Counted from the first letter of the stretch, positions 8,214 to 15,365 are shown. The stretch: 15,544 nt of DNA from REEB95 sp035648735 (GCA_035648735.1 DASRKX010000059.1:1-15544), one strand, 5' to 3'. Numbers and translations are program-made. The notes: a model not told the origin generated them from the sequence alone.

Positions 8214-8359
8214 CCGGCAAAATACTATCATTCGATAGATATTCGCAACCCCCGGATGCCAGGGCCGCGCGTTTCGCATGGCTGGCCCCGGCGCAATCCA
8301 AGGCTTTCGGGACAGGCGACAGCCGGGCAAGATGGGGCAATTACAGCGAGACGCCCGCC
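8214..8359. promoter_or_regulatory. Divergent regulatory region between the efflux operon and metC
   Basis: A 146-base gap between two outward-facing genes. Its left end is AT-rich in an otherwise GC-rich context. On the minus strand a TTGCGA (-35-like) is followed 15 bases later by TAGTAT (-10-like), ending a few bases before the regulator ATG. The metC side has only a weak purine stretch (GCGAGA) before its ATG and no clear promoter that I can support. Assignment is by position and base composition only. Confidence 0.5.
8221..8243. promoter_or_regulatory. Imperfect inverted repeat, probable TetR-family operator
   Basis: The core is CTATC (8225-8229), a four-base spacer ATTC and GATAG (8234-8238). 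Beyond the core, AATA and TATT flank the arms with one unpaired base on the right side. It sits immediately upstream of the regulator start and overlaps the predicted minus-strand promoter, which suits autorepression of the efflux operon. The core arms are only five base pairs each, so this is a candidate, not a proven site. Confidence 0.55.
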
Positions 8360-9547
8360 ATGCGCAGCAAATCGAAGAAGCCCGACACGCTCCTCGCCCA
8401 TGCCGGGCGCGATCCCGCGGCCAATTTCGGCGTGGTCAATCCGCCGGTCTATCACGCCTCGACCATCATTCATCAGACGGTCGCCGATCTCGAGCAGGCG
8501 CAGAAGAACCGCTACGGCGTCGACCAGGTGGTCTATGGCCGCTACGGCACGCCGACCACCTTCGCGCTCGAAGAGGCGGTCGCCGCGCTCGAAGGGGGTG
8601 CACGCGCCGTCGCCTTCTGCTCCGGCGCCGCTTCCTGCTTTGCCGCCCTCCTCGCCTTCGTCAAGGCCGGCGATCATGTCCTGGTCACGGATTCGGTCTA
8701 TGGCCCGGTGCGGGCCTTCTGCGACAATTTCCTCGCGCGCTTCGGCGTCGCGACCACCTATTACGATCCCACTATCGGCGGCGGCATCGCGGCGCTGATC
8801 CGCGACAACACGCGGCTGGTTTATCTCGAGAGCCCCGGCTCGCTCACCTTCGAGGTGCAGGACACCACGGCGATCGTCGCGGCGGCCAAGGCGCGCGGCA
8901 TCAAGACCGCTTTCGACAACACCTGGGGGGCGCCGCTTTATTGCAAGCCGCTCGCGCTCGGCTGCGACGTCGAGGCCATCGCCGGCACCAAATACATCGT
9001 CGGCCATTCCGACGTGATGATGGGGCTTTGCGTCACCACCGAGGAAGCCTTCCTCAAGGTGCGCGAGGCGGCGACCTCGCTGGGCAACCACGCGGCGCCG
9101 GACGATTGCTATCTCGCGCTGCGCGGCCTGCGCACCGCTGGAATCCGCCTGCGCCAGCACGAGAAAACCGCGCTCGTCCTCGCGCGCTGGCTCGAAAAAC
9201 GGCCCGAGGTCGAGCGCGTGCTGCACCCGGCGCTGCCCTCGCATCCCGGCCACGCGCTGTGGCGGCGCGACTTCACCGGTTCCTCGGGCCTGTTCAGCGT
9301 CGTCTTGAAGACGGGCACGCCGAAGAAAGCGATCGATGCGATGCTCGACGGCATGGAGCTTTTCAGCATGGGCTTCTCCTGGGGCGGCTTCGAAAGCCTG
9401 ATGGTGCCGGTCTTCCCCGAACGCCTGCGCAGCGCGGTGCCGTGGCGCGGCGGCCCGACCCTGCGCATCCATGCCGGGCTCGAGGATCAGGGCGATTTGA
9501 TCGACGATCTCGAGCGCGGCTTCGCGCGCCTCAACGCCGCGCGCTGA
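8360..9547 (+). CDS. metC: Cystathionine beta-lyase (PLP enzyme)
   Basis: A 395-residue PLP-dependent Cys/Met-metabolism enzyme that would split cystathionine to homocysteine, pyruvate and ammonia in methionine synthesis. The PLP lysine is K211 in AGTKYIVGHSDVMMG, and D186 in AFDNTWGAP would pair with the pyridine nitrogen. VYGRYGTPT (near residue 58), SGAASCFAALLAF and DSVYGPVRAF (Y114) are standard active-site blocks. The C-terminal substrate-binding region contains SMGFSWGGFESLMVP and LRIHAGLEDQGDLIDDLERGF, of which the SWGG-ESL form matches beta-lyases better than cystathionine gamma-synthases. Length matches the family. The TGA overlaps the modB ATG by one base, so the three plus-strand genes are likely one transcript. 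A cysteine desulfhydrase role is an alternative. Confidence 0.92.
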   Translation: MRSKSKKPDTLLAHAGRDPAANFGVVNPPVYHASTIIHQTVADLEQAQKNRYGVDQVVYGRYGTPTTFALEEAVAALEGGARAVAFCSGAASCFAALLAFVKAGDHVLVTDSVYGPVRAFCDNFLARFGVATTYYDPTIGGGIAALIRDNTRLVYLESPGSLTFEVQDTTAIVAAAKARGIKTAFDNTWGAPLYCKPLALGCDVEAIAGTKYIVGHSDVMMGLCVTTEEAFLKVREAATSLGNHAAPDDCYLALRGLRTAGIRLRQHEKTALVLARWLEKRPEVERVLHPALPSHPGHALWRRDFTGSSGLFSVVLKTGTPKKAIDAMLDGMELFSMGFSWGGFESLMVPVFPERLRSAVPWRGGPTLRIHAGLEDQGDLIDDLERGFARLNAAR

Positions 9548-10239
9548 TGCTGACGCCGCTCGAAAGCGAGGCGCTGGCGCTGAGCCTGCGCGTCGGATTG
9601 GTCAGCGTGATCTTCAGCCTGCCGCTGGGATTGCTCGTCGCCTGGCTGCTGGTACGCCGGCGCTTTCCCGGCCGGGAAATCTTGAACGGCCTCGTCCATC
9701 TGCCGCTTGTCCTGCCGCCGGTGGTGGTGGGCTTCACGCTCCTCATCCTGTTCGGCCGCAACGGGCCGGTGGGTGCGTGGCTTTACGAAGTCTTCGGCGT
9801 CACCTTCGCCTTCGACTGGAAGGGCGCGGCGCTGGCCTCGGCGGTGATGGCTTTCCCGCTGATGGTGCGTGCCATGCGGCTTTCCCTCGAAGGGGTGGAT
9901 ACGCGGCTCGAAGCGGCGGCGCGGACGCTCGGCGCCAACAGAATGCGCGTCTTCGCCACGGTCACGCTGCCGCTGATGCTGCCGGGCATCCTCACCGGCG
10001 CCATTCTCGGCTTCGCGCGCAGCATCAGCGAATTCGGCGCGACCATCACCTTCGTCTCTAATATTCCGGGGGCGACGCGCACCCTGCCCTTGGCGCTCTA
10101 TTCCCTGACCCAGGTGCCCGGCGGCGACCATGCGGCGTGGCGGCTGTGCATCATCTCGGTCGTCGTTGCCATGGCGGCGCTGCTTGCCTCGGAGCTGATC
10201 GCGCGCCGGCTCGACCGCCGCATCAAGGGCGTCGCGTGA
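9547..10239 (+). CDS. modB: Molybdate ABC transporter permease
   Basis: A 230-residue inner-membrane permease that would form a homodimeric channel for molybdate (possibly tungstate) with ModC. About five or six hydrophobic helices are seen, beginning with residues 8-37 and continuing with LVHLPLVLPPVVVGFTLLIL (49-68). The cytoplasmic EAA coupling loop is at about 122-141 (EAAARTLGANRMRVFATVTLP), followed by LPGILTGAILGFARSISEFGATI, a signature of ModB proteins. FPLMVRAMRLSLEGVD is also typical. The ATG shares its A with the metC stop (TGATG), and its own stop overlaps the modC GTG. No ModA periplasmic binding protein lies in the window, although modA normally precedes modB. CysT/CysW sulfate permeases are related, but the length and motifs fit ModB. 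Confidence 0.92.
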   Translation: MLTPLESEALALSLRVGLVSVIFSLPLGLLVAWLLVRRRFPGREILNGLVHLPLVLPPVVVGFTLLILFGRNGPVGAWLYEVFGVTFAFDWKGAALASAVMAFPLMVRAMRLSLEGVDTRLEAAARTLGANRMRVFATVTLPLMLPGILTGAILGFARSISEFGATITFVSNIPGATRTLPLALYSLTQVPGGDHAAWRLCIISVVVAMAALLASELIARRLDRRIKGVA

Positions 10240-11369
10240 CCGGCGCGCTCGAGATCGACATCGAGAAGCATCTCGGCGGCTTCTCGCTTGCGGCGCAATT
10301 CTCGGCGCGCGCCAGCGGCGTCACCGCGCTCTTCGGCCGCTCGGGCTCGGGCAAGACATCGATCATCAACGCGCTGGCCGGGCTGCTGAAGCCCGACCGC
10401 GGACGCATCGCCATCGGCGACGAAATCCTGTTCGATGCGGCGCGCCGCATCGACGTGCCGCCGGAGAAGCGCCGCCTCGGCTACGTCTTCCAGGAAGGCC
10501 GCCTGTTTCCGCATTACTCGGTGCGCGGCAATCTCCTCTACGGCCGCCGGCACGGCGGCGGCGCGGTGAGCTTCGACCAAATCGTGACGCTGCTCGGCCT
10601 CGAAGCCTTGCTCGCGCGCCGCCCGGCGGATCTGTCGGGCGGCGAAAAGCAGCGCGTCGCCATCGGCCGCGCGCTCCTCGCCGATTCCCGATTGCTCCTG
10701 ATGGACGAGCCGCTGGCGGCGCTCGACGGCGCGCGCAAGGCGGAGATCATGCCGTTCCTCGGTCGGCTGCGCGACGAGCTCGCCGTGCCGATCGTCTATG
10801 TCAGCCACGCCATGGACGAGGTCATGCAGCTCGCCGACACGCTGGTGCTGGTCTCCGACGGCCGCGTCGCCGCCACCGGCGGCGTCGAGGAGCTCACCAG
10901 CCGGATCGATTTGCGTCCGCTGACCGGACGCTACGAGGCCGGCGCGGTGATCCGCACCGTGCTGCGCGGGCACGACCAGACCTATGGCCTTTCCGAGCTG
11001 GCGTTTCCCGGCGGACGGCTGCGGGTGCCACATGTCGCCCTGCCGCTCGGCAGCGTGCTGCGCGTACGCATCCAGGCGCGCGACGTGGTGCTGGCGCTGG
11101 CGCCGCCGGTCGGGCTTTCGATCCGCAATGCGTTTGCCGGCCGGATCGTCGAGATCGCGCCCGAGGCGGATTCGCTGGTCGATCTGCGGCTCGATATCGG
11201 CACGCCGGCGGAGCCGGTGATGCTTTGGGCGCGGGTGACCAAGCGCGCGCTGGCCGAGCTGCGCCTCGAGCTCGGCAGCCCGGTGCATGCGCTGGTCAAG
11301 ACCGTGGCGCTCGCCCGGCCAAGCCCCGGCCGCCCCGCCGCCGCGCCGGAGGAGAGCGAAGCGTCCTGA
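10236..11369 (+). CDS. modC: Molybdate ABC transporter ATP-binding protein
   Basis: A 377-residue ATPase that would power molybdate uptake through ModB. The GTG start at 10236 overlaps the modB stop by four bases (GTGA) and is chosen for that reason; upstream in-frame codons lie inside modB. Walker A is GRSGSGKT at 34-41, the Q-loop glutamine is Q86, the ABC signature LSGGEKQR is at 133-140, Walker B LLLMDEP at 153-159 and the H-loop histidine is H191 in VSHAMDE. The region from about residue 300 (LSIRNAFAGRIVEI) is a C-terminal TOBE/Mop-type domain that binds oxyanion in ModC and can regulate transport. All catalytic residues are intact. The last residues (SPGRPAAAPEESEAS) are a variable tail. 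Confidence 0.94.
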   Translation: MTGALEIDIEKHLGGFSLAAQFSARASGVTALFGRSGSGKTSIINALAGLLKPDRGRIAIGDEILFDAARRIDVPPEKRRLGYVFQEGRLFPHYSVRGNLLYGRRHGGGAVSFDQIVTLLGLEALLARRPADLSGGEKQRVAIGRALLADSRLLLMDEPLAALDGARKAEIMPFLGRLRDELAVPIVYVSHAMDEVMQLADTLVLVSDGRVAATGGVEELTSRIDLRPLTGRYEAGAVIRTVLRGHDQTYGLSELAFPGGRLRVPHVALPLGSVLRVRIQARDVVLALAPPVGLSIRNAFAGRIVEIAPEADSLVDLRLDIGTPAEPVMLWARVTKRALAELRLELGSPVHALVKTVALARPSPGRPAAAPEESEAS

Positions 11370-11383
11370 TTTTTGGATTGCCT

Positions 11384-11406
11384 AAAAACCCCGGCGTTTG
11401 CAGGGG
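11384..11406 (-). terminator. Possible intrinsic terminator, minus strand
   Basis: Read on the minus strand, CCCC-T-GC, a loop AAAC and GC-C-GGGG form a stem with one internal mismatch, and five T follow immediately (positions 11388 to 11384). The hairpin lies between modC and the PilZ gene. If it works it would end transcripts that run out of the lpdA-lipA-Coq10-like operon and through the PilZ gene in antisense. It cannot end modC transcription because the T-run is on the wrong side for the plus strand. Confidence 0.35.
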
Positions 11407-11423
11407 AAATCGGCGGTATTCGG

Positions 11424-11439
11424 TTAAGTTTCGATAAAC
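11424..11439 (+). promoter_or_regulatory. CtrA-like box upstream of the PilZ gene
   Basis: TTAA, seven bases (GTTTCGA), then TAAAC, which differs by one base from the alphaproteobacterial CtrA consensus TTAA-N7-TTAAC. It is about 50 bases before the PilZ ATG in an AT-rich patch, a sensible place for an activator site. A single near-match can arise by chance, so this is only a candidate. Confidence 0.35.
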
Positions 11440-11490
11440 CATCGATATGCGATAGTGCGCGACCCCGGTAGAAATCGGAACCGCGCAAGC

Positions 11491-11865
11491 ATGTCGAACC
11501 CGCAACCCTATCCCCAGCTTCACGAAACCGACGAGATGTGGCGCCTGCGCCAGGAGGCCGAACGTCTCGAGCAGGACAATGGCGACCGCCGCTCCCATGA
11601 GCGGCGCAACGTCCAATGGCCGGCCCGGCTTGTCGTGCCGGAAGGCCCGCTCAGTTGCGTCGTCTATGACCTTTCCTTCGGCGGCGCGCGCGTCCGGCTG
11701 GTGGCGACGCTCTACAAGCATCAACGCGTGCGGCTCGACCTCGATAAGATCGCGCCGCTGAACGCCGACGTGGTCTGGCTCGGCATCGGCATGGTCGGCA
11801 TCCGCTTCACCGACGATCCGGCCTACATCGCGCGCGCGCTCGGCCCGCTGCTCGCCGGCAACTGA
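11491..11865 (+). CDS. PilZ domain protein (c-di-GMP receptor)
   Basis: A 124-residue cytoplasmic protein consisting of a short charged N-terminal helix (about residues 14-29, possibly coiled coil) and a single PilZ domain (about 32-120). Both c-di-GMP-contact motifs are intact: RxxxR at R34-R38 (RRSHER) and D60-x-S62-x-x-G65 (DLSFGG). The MVGIRFTDD near residue 101 is the usual last strand. Standalone PilZ proteins relay second-messenger levels to motility, adhesion or polysaccharide machinery; the partner here is unknown. The ATG at 11491 is preferred over an upstream in-frame GTG at 11455, since the domain is complete without the added 12 residues; no strong ribosome-binding site marks either. 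A CtrA-like box lies upstream. Its stop is four bases from the convergent Coq10-like stop. Confidence 0.88.
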   Translation: MSNPQPYPQLHETDEMWRLRQEAERLEQDNGDRRSHERRNVQWPARLVVPEGPLSCVVYDLSFGGARVRLVATLYKHQRVRLDLDKIAPLNADVVWLGIGMVGIRFTDDPAYIARALGPLLAGN

Positions 11866-11869
11866 GCCC

Positions 11870-12322
11870 TCACCGCTCCTTCGGGAGCGCCTTCACGCCA
11901 TATAGTTCCCGGGCGCGCGCCTCGAAGGCGCCGACCATCCGCTTCACCGCCTCGGTGAAGACCGTCTCGATCACGGTCTGCAAAAGGCGCGACCGGAACT
12001 GGAAATCGACGTTGAAGTCGATCAGCGTCCCGCCGTGCTGGGGGATGAACTTCCAATGATTGTCGAGATACTTGAACGGGCCGTCGGCGTAGCTGACGTC
12101 GATGCGATCCGGCCGATACAGCGTCACGCGCGAGGTGAACCGCTCGCGCACCACGCGCCAGCCGATCATCAGATCGGCGACGATCTGGTTGTCGTGGCGC
12201 TCGCGGATCCGCGATCCGACGCACCAGGGCAGGAATTCGGGATAGCGCTCGATGTCGGCGACCAGGTCGAAAAGCTGCTCCGGCGTATACGGCAGGAGCC
12301 GCTGCTCCGCGTGAACCGGCAT
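11870..12322 (-). CDS. Coq10/RatA-like START-domain protein (probable ubiquinone-binding)
   Basis: A 150-residue SRPBCC/START-fold protein. The family includes mitochondrial Coq10, which binds coenzyme Q for efficient respiration, and the E. coli protein named RatA. Visible marks: the start MPVHAEQRLLPYTPEQLFDLVADIERYPEFLPWC (the YPEFLPWC block is highly conserved), then DFNVDFQFRSRLLQTVIETVF and a C-terminal amphipathic helix EAVKRMVGAFEARARELYG. The ATG shares a base with the lipoyl synthase stop (TGATG), so translation is probably coupled. The lipA-Coq10-like order is common in alphaproteobacteria. A role in quinone trafficking is inferred from family and context, not seen directly. The last codons contain a short hairpin with a TTCG loop. 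Confidence 0.88.
   Translation of the reverse strand: MPVHAEQRLLPYTPEQLFDLVADIERYPEFLPWCVGSRIRERHDNQIVADLMIGWRVVRERFTSRVTLYRPDRIDVSYADGPFKYLDNHWKFIPQHGGTLIDFNVDFQFRSRLLQTVIETVFTEAVKRMVGAFEARARELYGVKALPKER
11874..11889. other. Hairpin with TTCG tetraloop at the convergent gene ends
   Basis: A perfect six-base-pair stem, CGCTCC (11874-11879) and GGAGCG (11884-11889), closes over TTCG. It lies nine bases after the PilZ stop codon and inside the last codons of the Coq10-like gene. TTCG loops in this stem are unusually stable in RNA, so the plus-strand transcript end of the PilZ gene could be protected or terminated here. No T-run follows on either strand, so a classical intrinsic terminator is not supported. 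Confidence 0.35.
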
Positions 12323-13263
12323 CAGCCGCGGCGGCCGAGCTGGGCGGCGCGCGCGGCGCGCAGCCGGGCGAAGTCGTCGCCGGCGAGATAGGAGGACCGC
12401 GTCAGCGGCGACGCGGAAACCATGAGGAAGCCCTTGGCGTAGGCAAGCGCCTTGTACGCCTCGAACTCGGCCGGGGTGACGAAGCGCGCGACGGCGTGGT
12501 GCTTCGGCGTCGGCTGCAGATATTGGCCGATGGTAAGGAAATCGACATTGGCGGCGCGCAGATCGTCCATCACCTGCGCGACTTCGGATTTTTCCTCGCC
12601 CAGGCCGACCATCAAGCCGGATTTGGTGAACATCGACGGGTCGAGCTGCTTCACCGTGTCGAGCAGCTTGAGCGACGCGAAATAGCGCGCGCCCGGCCGC
12701 ACCTCGCCATAGAGCCGCGGCACGGTTTCGAGATTGTGGTTGAACACATCGGGCCGCGCAGCGACCACGGCTTCGATCGCGCCCGGCTTCTTGAGGAAAT
12801 CGGGCGTCAGCACCTCGATGGTGGTGCCGGGCGCCGCCGCGCGGATGGCGGCGATGGTGCGCACAAAGTGATCGGCGCCGCCGTCGTCGAGATCGTCGCG
12901 GTCGACCGACGTAACGACGATATGCGCCAGGCCGAGCTGGCCGACCGCCTCGCCCACCCGTCCCGGCTCATGCGGGTCAAGCGCGTCGGGCCGGCCGGTG
13001 GCGACGTTGCAGAAGGCGCAGGCGCGCGTGCAGACCGACCCCAGGATCATCACCGTCGCGTGCTTTTCCTTCCAGCAGGTGCCGATGTTCGGGCAGGCCG
13101 CTTCCTCGCAGACGGTGTTGAGCTTGAGCGCGCGCATCAAATCGCGCGTCGCCCGGTATTCGGGCGAATTCGGCGCCTTGACGCGCAGCCAATCCGGCTT
13201 CGGCGGCGAGAGCTGGTCGGGCTTATGCGCTTTCTCGGGATGGCGCAGCGGAATGACGCTCAT
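12322..13263 (-). CDS. lipA: Lipoyl synthase (radical SAM)
   Basis: A 313-residue cytoplasmic radical-SAM enzyme that inserts two sulfur atoms into protein-bound octanoyl groups to make lipoate. The auxiliary iron-sulfur cluster cysteines are C52, C57 and C63 (CEEAACPNIGTC), the radical-SAM cluster cysteines are C78, C82 and C85 (CTRACAFC), and the C-terminal RSSY (289-292) supplies the serine ligand. DVFNHNLETVPRLYGEVRPGARY is another family block. The ATG at 13263 starts four bases after the lpdA stop; an upstream in-frame TTG inside lpdA is less likely because the family N-terminus begins near here. Its product would be needed by the E2 lipoyl domain of the same pathway, which explains the linkage with lpdA. 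Confidence 0.97.
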   Translation of the reverse strand: MSVIPLRHPEKAHKPDQLSPPKPDWLRVKAPNSPEYRATRDLMRALKLNTVCEEAACPNIGTCWKEKHATVMILGSVCTRACAFCNVATGRPDALDPHEPGRVGEAVGQLGLAHIVVTSVDRDDLDDGGADHFVRTIAAIRAAAPGTTIEVLTPDFLKKPGAIEAVVAARPDVFNHNLETVPRLYGEVRPGARYFASLKLLDTVKQLDPSMFTKSGLMVGLGEEKSEVAQVMDDLRAANVDFLTIGQYLQPTPKHHAVARFVTPAEFEAYKALAYAKGFLMVSASPLTRSSYLAGDDFARLRAARAAQLGRRG

Positions 13264-13267
13264 GGCC

Positions 13268-14662
13268 TTAGATGTGGATGGCGCGCTTATAGGCTTCAAG
13301 CACCGCCTCGTGCATCATCTCGCTCAAGGTCGGATGCGGGAAGATGGTCTCGATCAGTTCCTGTTCGGTGCTTTCGAGCGTCTTGGCGATGGCGTAGCCC
13401 TGGATCAGCTCGGTGACCTCGGCGCCGATCATGTGCGCGCCCAGCAGCTCGCCGGTCTTGGCATCGAACACCGTCTTGACGAAGCCCTCGGGTTCGCCGA
13501 GCGCGATCGCCTTGCCGTTGCCGATATAGGGAAAACGGCCGATCTTGAGCTCGTAGCCGGCGGCCTTGGCCGCCTTCTCGGTCAAGCCGACGCTTGCCAC
13601 CTGCGGCATGCAATAGGTGCAGCCCGGCACGTTCCGCACGTCGAGCGGATGGGCGGTCTTGAGGCCAGCGATATGCTCGATGCAGAGGACGCCTTCGTGG
13701 CTCGCCTTATGCGCCAGCCAGGGCGGGCCGACGACGTCGCCGATGGCGTAAACCCCCGGCTCGCCCGTCGCCATCCATTGATCGGCGACAATATGCGTCT
13801 TCTCGACCTTGACCTTGGTGCCCTCGAGGCCGAGATGCTCGACATTGCCCACGATTCCGATGGCAAGAACCACTCGGTCAGCCTTGATTTCAAAGCTTTT
13901 TCCGGCAGCCTCGACCGTCGCGGTCACATCGTCCGCGCCCTTCTTCAGCGCCTTCACCGTGGCGCCGGTGTGGATTTTCATGCCCTGCTTTTCGAAGACC
14001 TTGCGGGCGAAGGCCGAGATCTCCTCGTCCTCGACCGGGAGGATGCGATCGAGCACCTCGACCACCGTGACCTCGGCGCCCATATTGCGATAGAAGCTGG
14101 CGAATTCGATGCCGATGGCGCCCGAGCCGATCACCAGCAGCGATTTCGGCATGGCCGGCGGCACCATCGCCTCCTTGTAGGTCCAGACCAGCTTGCCGTC
14201 GGGCTCGAGTCCGGGCAGCGCCCGCGCCCGGGCACCCGTGGCGATGATGATGTGCTTGGCGGCGAGCTCGGCATTGGTCTTGCCGGTGACCTTCACCTTG
14301 CCCTTGCCGGCGAGAACGCCGCTGCCGTCGAACACCGGCACCTTGTTCTTCTTCAGCAGGAAGGCGACGCCCTGCGACAGCTGGTTCGCCACCTTGCGCG
14401 AGCGCTCGACCACCTTCTTGATGTCGAAGCTGATGTCCTTGGCCGAGAACCCATAATCGCCAAGATGACGGAGGAGATGCGAAATCTCGGAGCTGCGCAG
14501 CAGCGCCTTGGTCGGGATGCAGCCCCAGTTGAGGCAGATGCCGCCGAGATGCTCGCGCTCGACGACCGCGGTCTTCATGCCGAGCTGCGCCGCGCGGATC
14601 GCCGCGACATACCCGCCCGGCCCGCCGCCGAGCACAATGAGGTCAAAGGAGGTTTCGGGCAT
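13268..14662 (-). CDS. lpdA: Dihydrolipoamide dehydrogenase (E3)
   Basis: A 464-residue FAD flavoprotein that re-oxidises dihydrolipoamide on 2-oxoacid dehydrogenase complexes with NAD. The FAD-binding fingerprint is GGGPGGYVAAIRAAQLG (residues 12-28), the redox disulfide is C43-C48 in GGICLNWGCIPTK, the NAD site is VIGSGAIGIEFASFYRNMG, and the second FAD motif is GVYAIGDVVGPPWLAHKASHEG. The interface catalytic pair is H443 and E448 in FPHPTLSEMMHE. Length and all key residues are normal. The ATG overlaps the E2 stop by one base (TGATG), which suggests coupled translation with the E2, and lipA follows after a four-base gap. Codon usage mixes GAT/GAC and CAT/CAC, unlike the gene upstream. Confidence 0.97.
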   Translation of the reverse strand: MPETSFDLIVLGGGPGGYVAAIRAAQLGMKTAVVEREHLGGICLNWGCIPTKALLRSSEISHLLRHLGDYGFSAKDISFDIKKVVERSRKVANQLSQGVAFLLKKNKVPVFDGSGVLAGKGKVKVTGKTNAELAAKHIIIATGARARALPGLEPDGKLVWTYKEAMVPPAMPKSLLVIGSGAIGIEFASFYRNMGAEVTVVEVLDRILPVEDEEISAFARKVFEKQGMKIHTGATVKALKKGADDVTATVEAAGKSFEIKADRVVLAIGIVGNVEHLGLEGTKVKVEKTHIVADQWMATGEPGVYAIGDVVGPPWLAHKASHEGVLCIEHIAGLKTAHPLDVRNVPGCTYCMPQVASVGLTEKAAKAAGYELKIGRFPYIGNGKAIALGEPEGFVKTVFDAKTGELLGAHMIGAEVTELIQGYAIAKTLESTEQELIETIFPHPTLSEMMHEAVLEAYKRAIHI

Positions 14663-15351
14663 CAGAGCAGCATCAGCGCGGGCTGTTCGATCAGCCGCTT
14701 GAACGCCTGCATGAAACGCGCTCCGACAGCCCCGTCGACGACGCGGTGGTCGCAGGAGAGCGACAGCGCGACCCGGGGCGCGAGCGGGGCGCCGCTGACG
14801 GCGCCCACGGCCAGGATCGCCGCCTGCGGCGGGACGACCAGCGCGGAGAAGCTCTCGACGCCGAGCGGCCCGAGGTTCGAGACCGTGAAGGTCGCCCCGA
14901 ACAGTTCGCGGCCGCCGATCCGCTGCTCGCGGACGGCCTCGTTCAGCCGGATCCGCGCCGCGGCGATCTCGACGACCGACAGCCGGTCGGCGTCGAGGAT
15001 CGCAGGACCGACGAGCCCGTCCGCGAGCGCGATCGCGATCCCGACGTTGACGGCCGCGTGGGTCACGATCGCGTCAACGTCGAAGCTCGCGTTCACTCCC
15101 GGGTGGCGGACGAGGGCCGCGGCAGCCGCCGCGACGGCGAAGTCCTGGTAGGAGACGCGCACGTCAGCTGCTCGCAGCCGGGCCCGCTCCGCCTCGACCG
15201 CGTCGAGCACCGCGCTCCGCTGCAGCGTGAACTGCGGGATCAGCGCGCTCGCCGAGGTCGACTGCGCGATCGCGCGGCGCATCGGGCTGAGCGGCTGGCG
15301 GTCGGCGTCTGAAGGTGCGCGCGTCACGGGCTGGGCCGAGTCGCCGGTCAC
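14662..15351 (-). CDS. 2-oxoacid dehydrogenase E2, catalytic domain only
   Basis: A 229-residue acyltransferase domain. The catalytic motif SCDHRVVDG places the active histidine at H202 with D206; TFTVSNLGPLGVESFSALVVPPQAAILAVGA (about 154-184) is another strong E2 block. Full-length E2 proteins carry N-terminal lipoyl and E3-binding domains and are usually more than 400 residues; neither is present. The reading frame upstream of the GTG start at 15351 reaches a stop (TAG) after about 13 codons, and no lipoyl-domain sequence appears in any frame. So the enzyme would need a separate lipoyl carrier, or the gene is chimeric. By hand count every Asp is GAC and every His is CAC, while lpdA mixes both, which suggests foreign or misassembled DNA. 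Acetyl-, acetoin- or branched-chain substrate specificity is undetermined. Confidence 0.82.
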   Translation of the reverse strand: MTGDSAQPVTRAPSDADRQPLSPMRRAIAQSTSASALIPQFTLQRSAVLDAVEAERARLRAADVRVSYQDFAVAAAAAALVRHPGVNASFDVDAIVTHAAVNVGIAIALADGLVGPAILDADRLSVVEIAAARIRLNEAVREQRIGGRELFGATFTVSNLGPLGVESFSALVVPPQAAILAVGAVSGAPLAPRVALSLSCDHRVVDGAVGARFMQAFKRLIEQPALMLL

Positions 15352-15365
15352 GACGCCGGGATACC

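Noticed and set aside
6046..8340. A single 764-residue minus-strand frame covering the outer-membrane gene and the regulator region
   Set aside because: Its N-terminal ~274 residues are an out-of-frame reading of the regulator with low-complexity Arg/Ala-rich sequence; the real outer-membrane protein begins with its lipoprotein signal at 7518.
8278..9546. A plus-strand open frame through metC, joined in frame to modB
   Set aside because: The part over metC is an out-of-frame shadow rich in Arg; MetC motifs appear only in the frame starting at 8360, and modB starts at 9547.
11455..11490. GTG start extending the PilZ protein by 12 residues
   Set aside because: The additional residues match nothing in the domain, and the GTG lies in the AT-rich promoter patch close to the CtrA-like box.
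13264..13299. An upstream TTG start for lipA inside lpdA
   Set aside because: It would add 12 residues overlapping lpdA; the ATG at 13263 gives a normal LipA N-terminus and tight four-base spacing.
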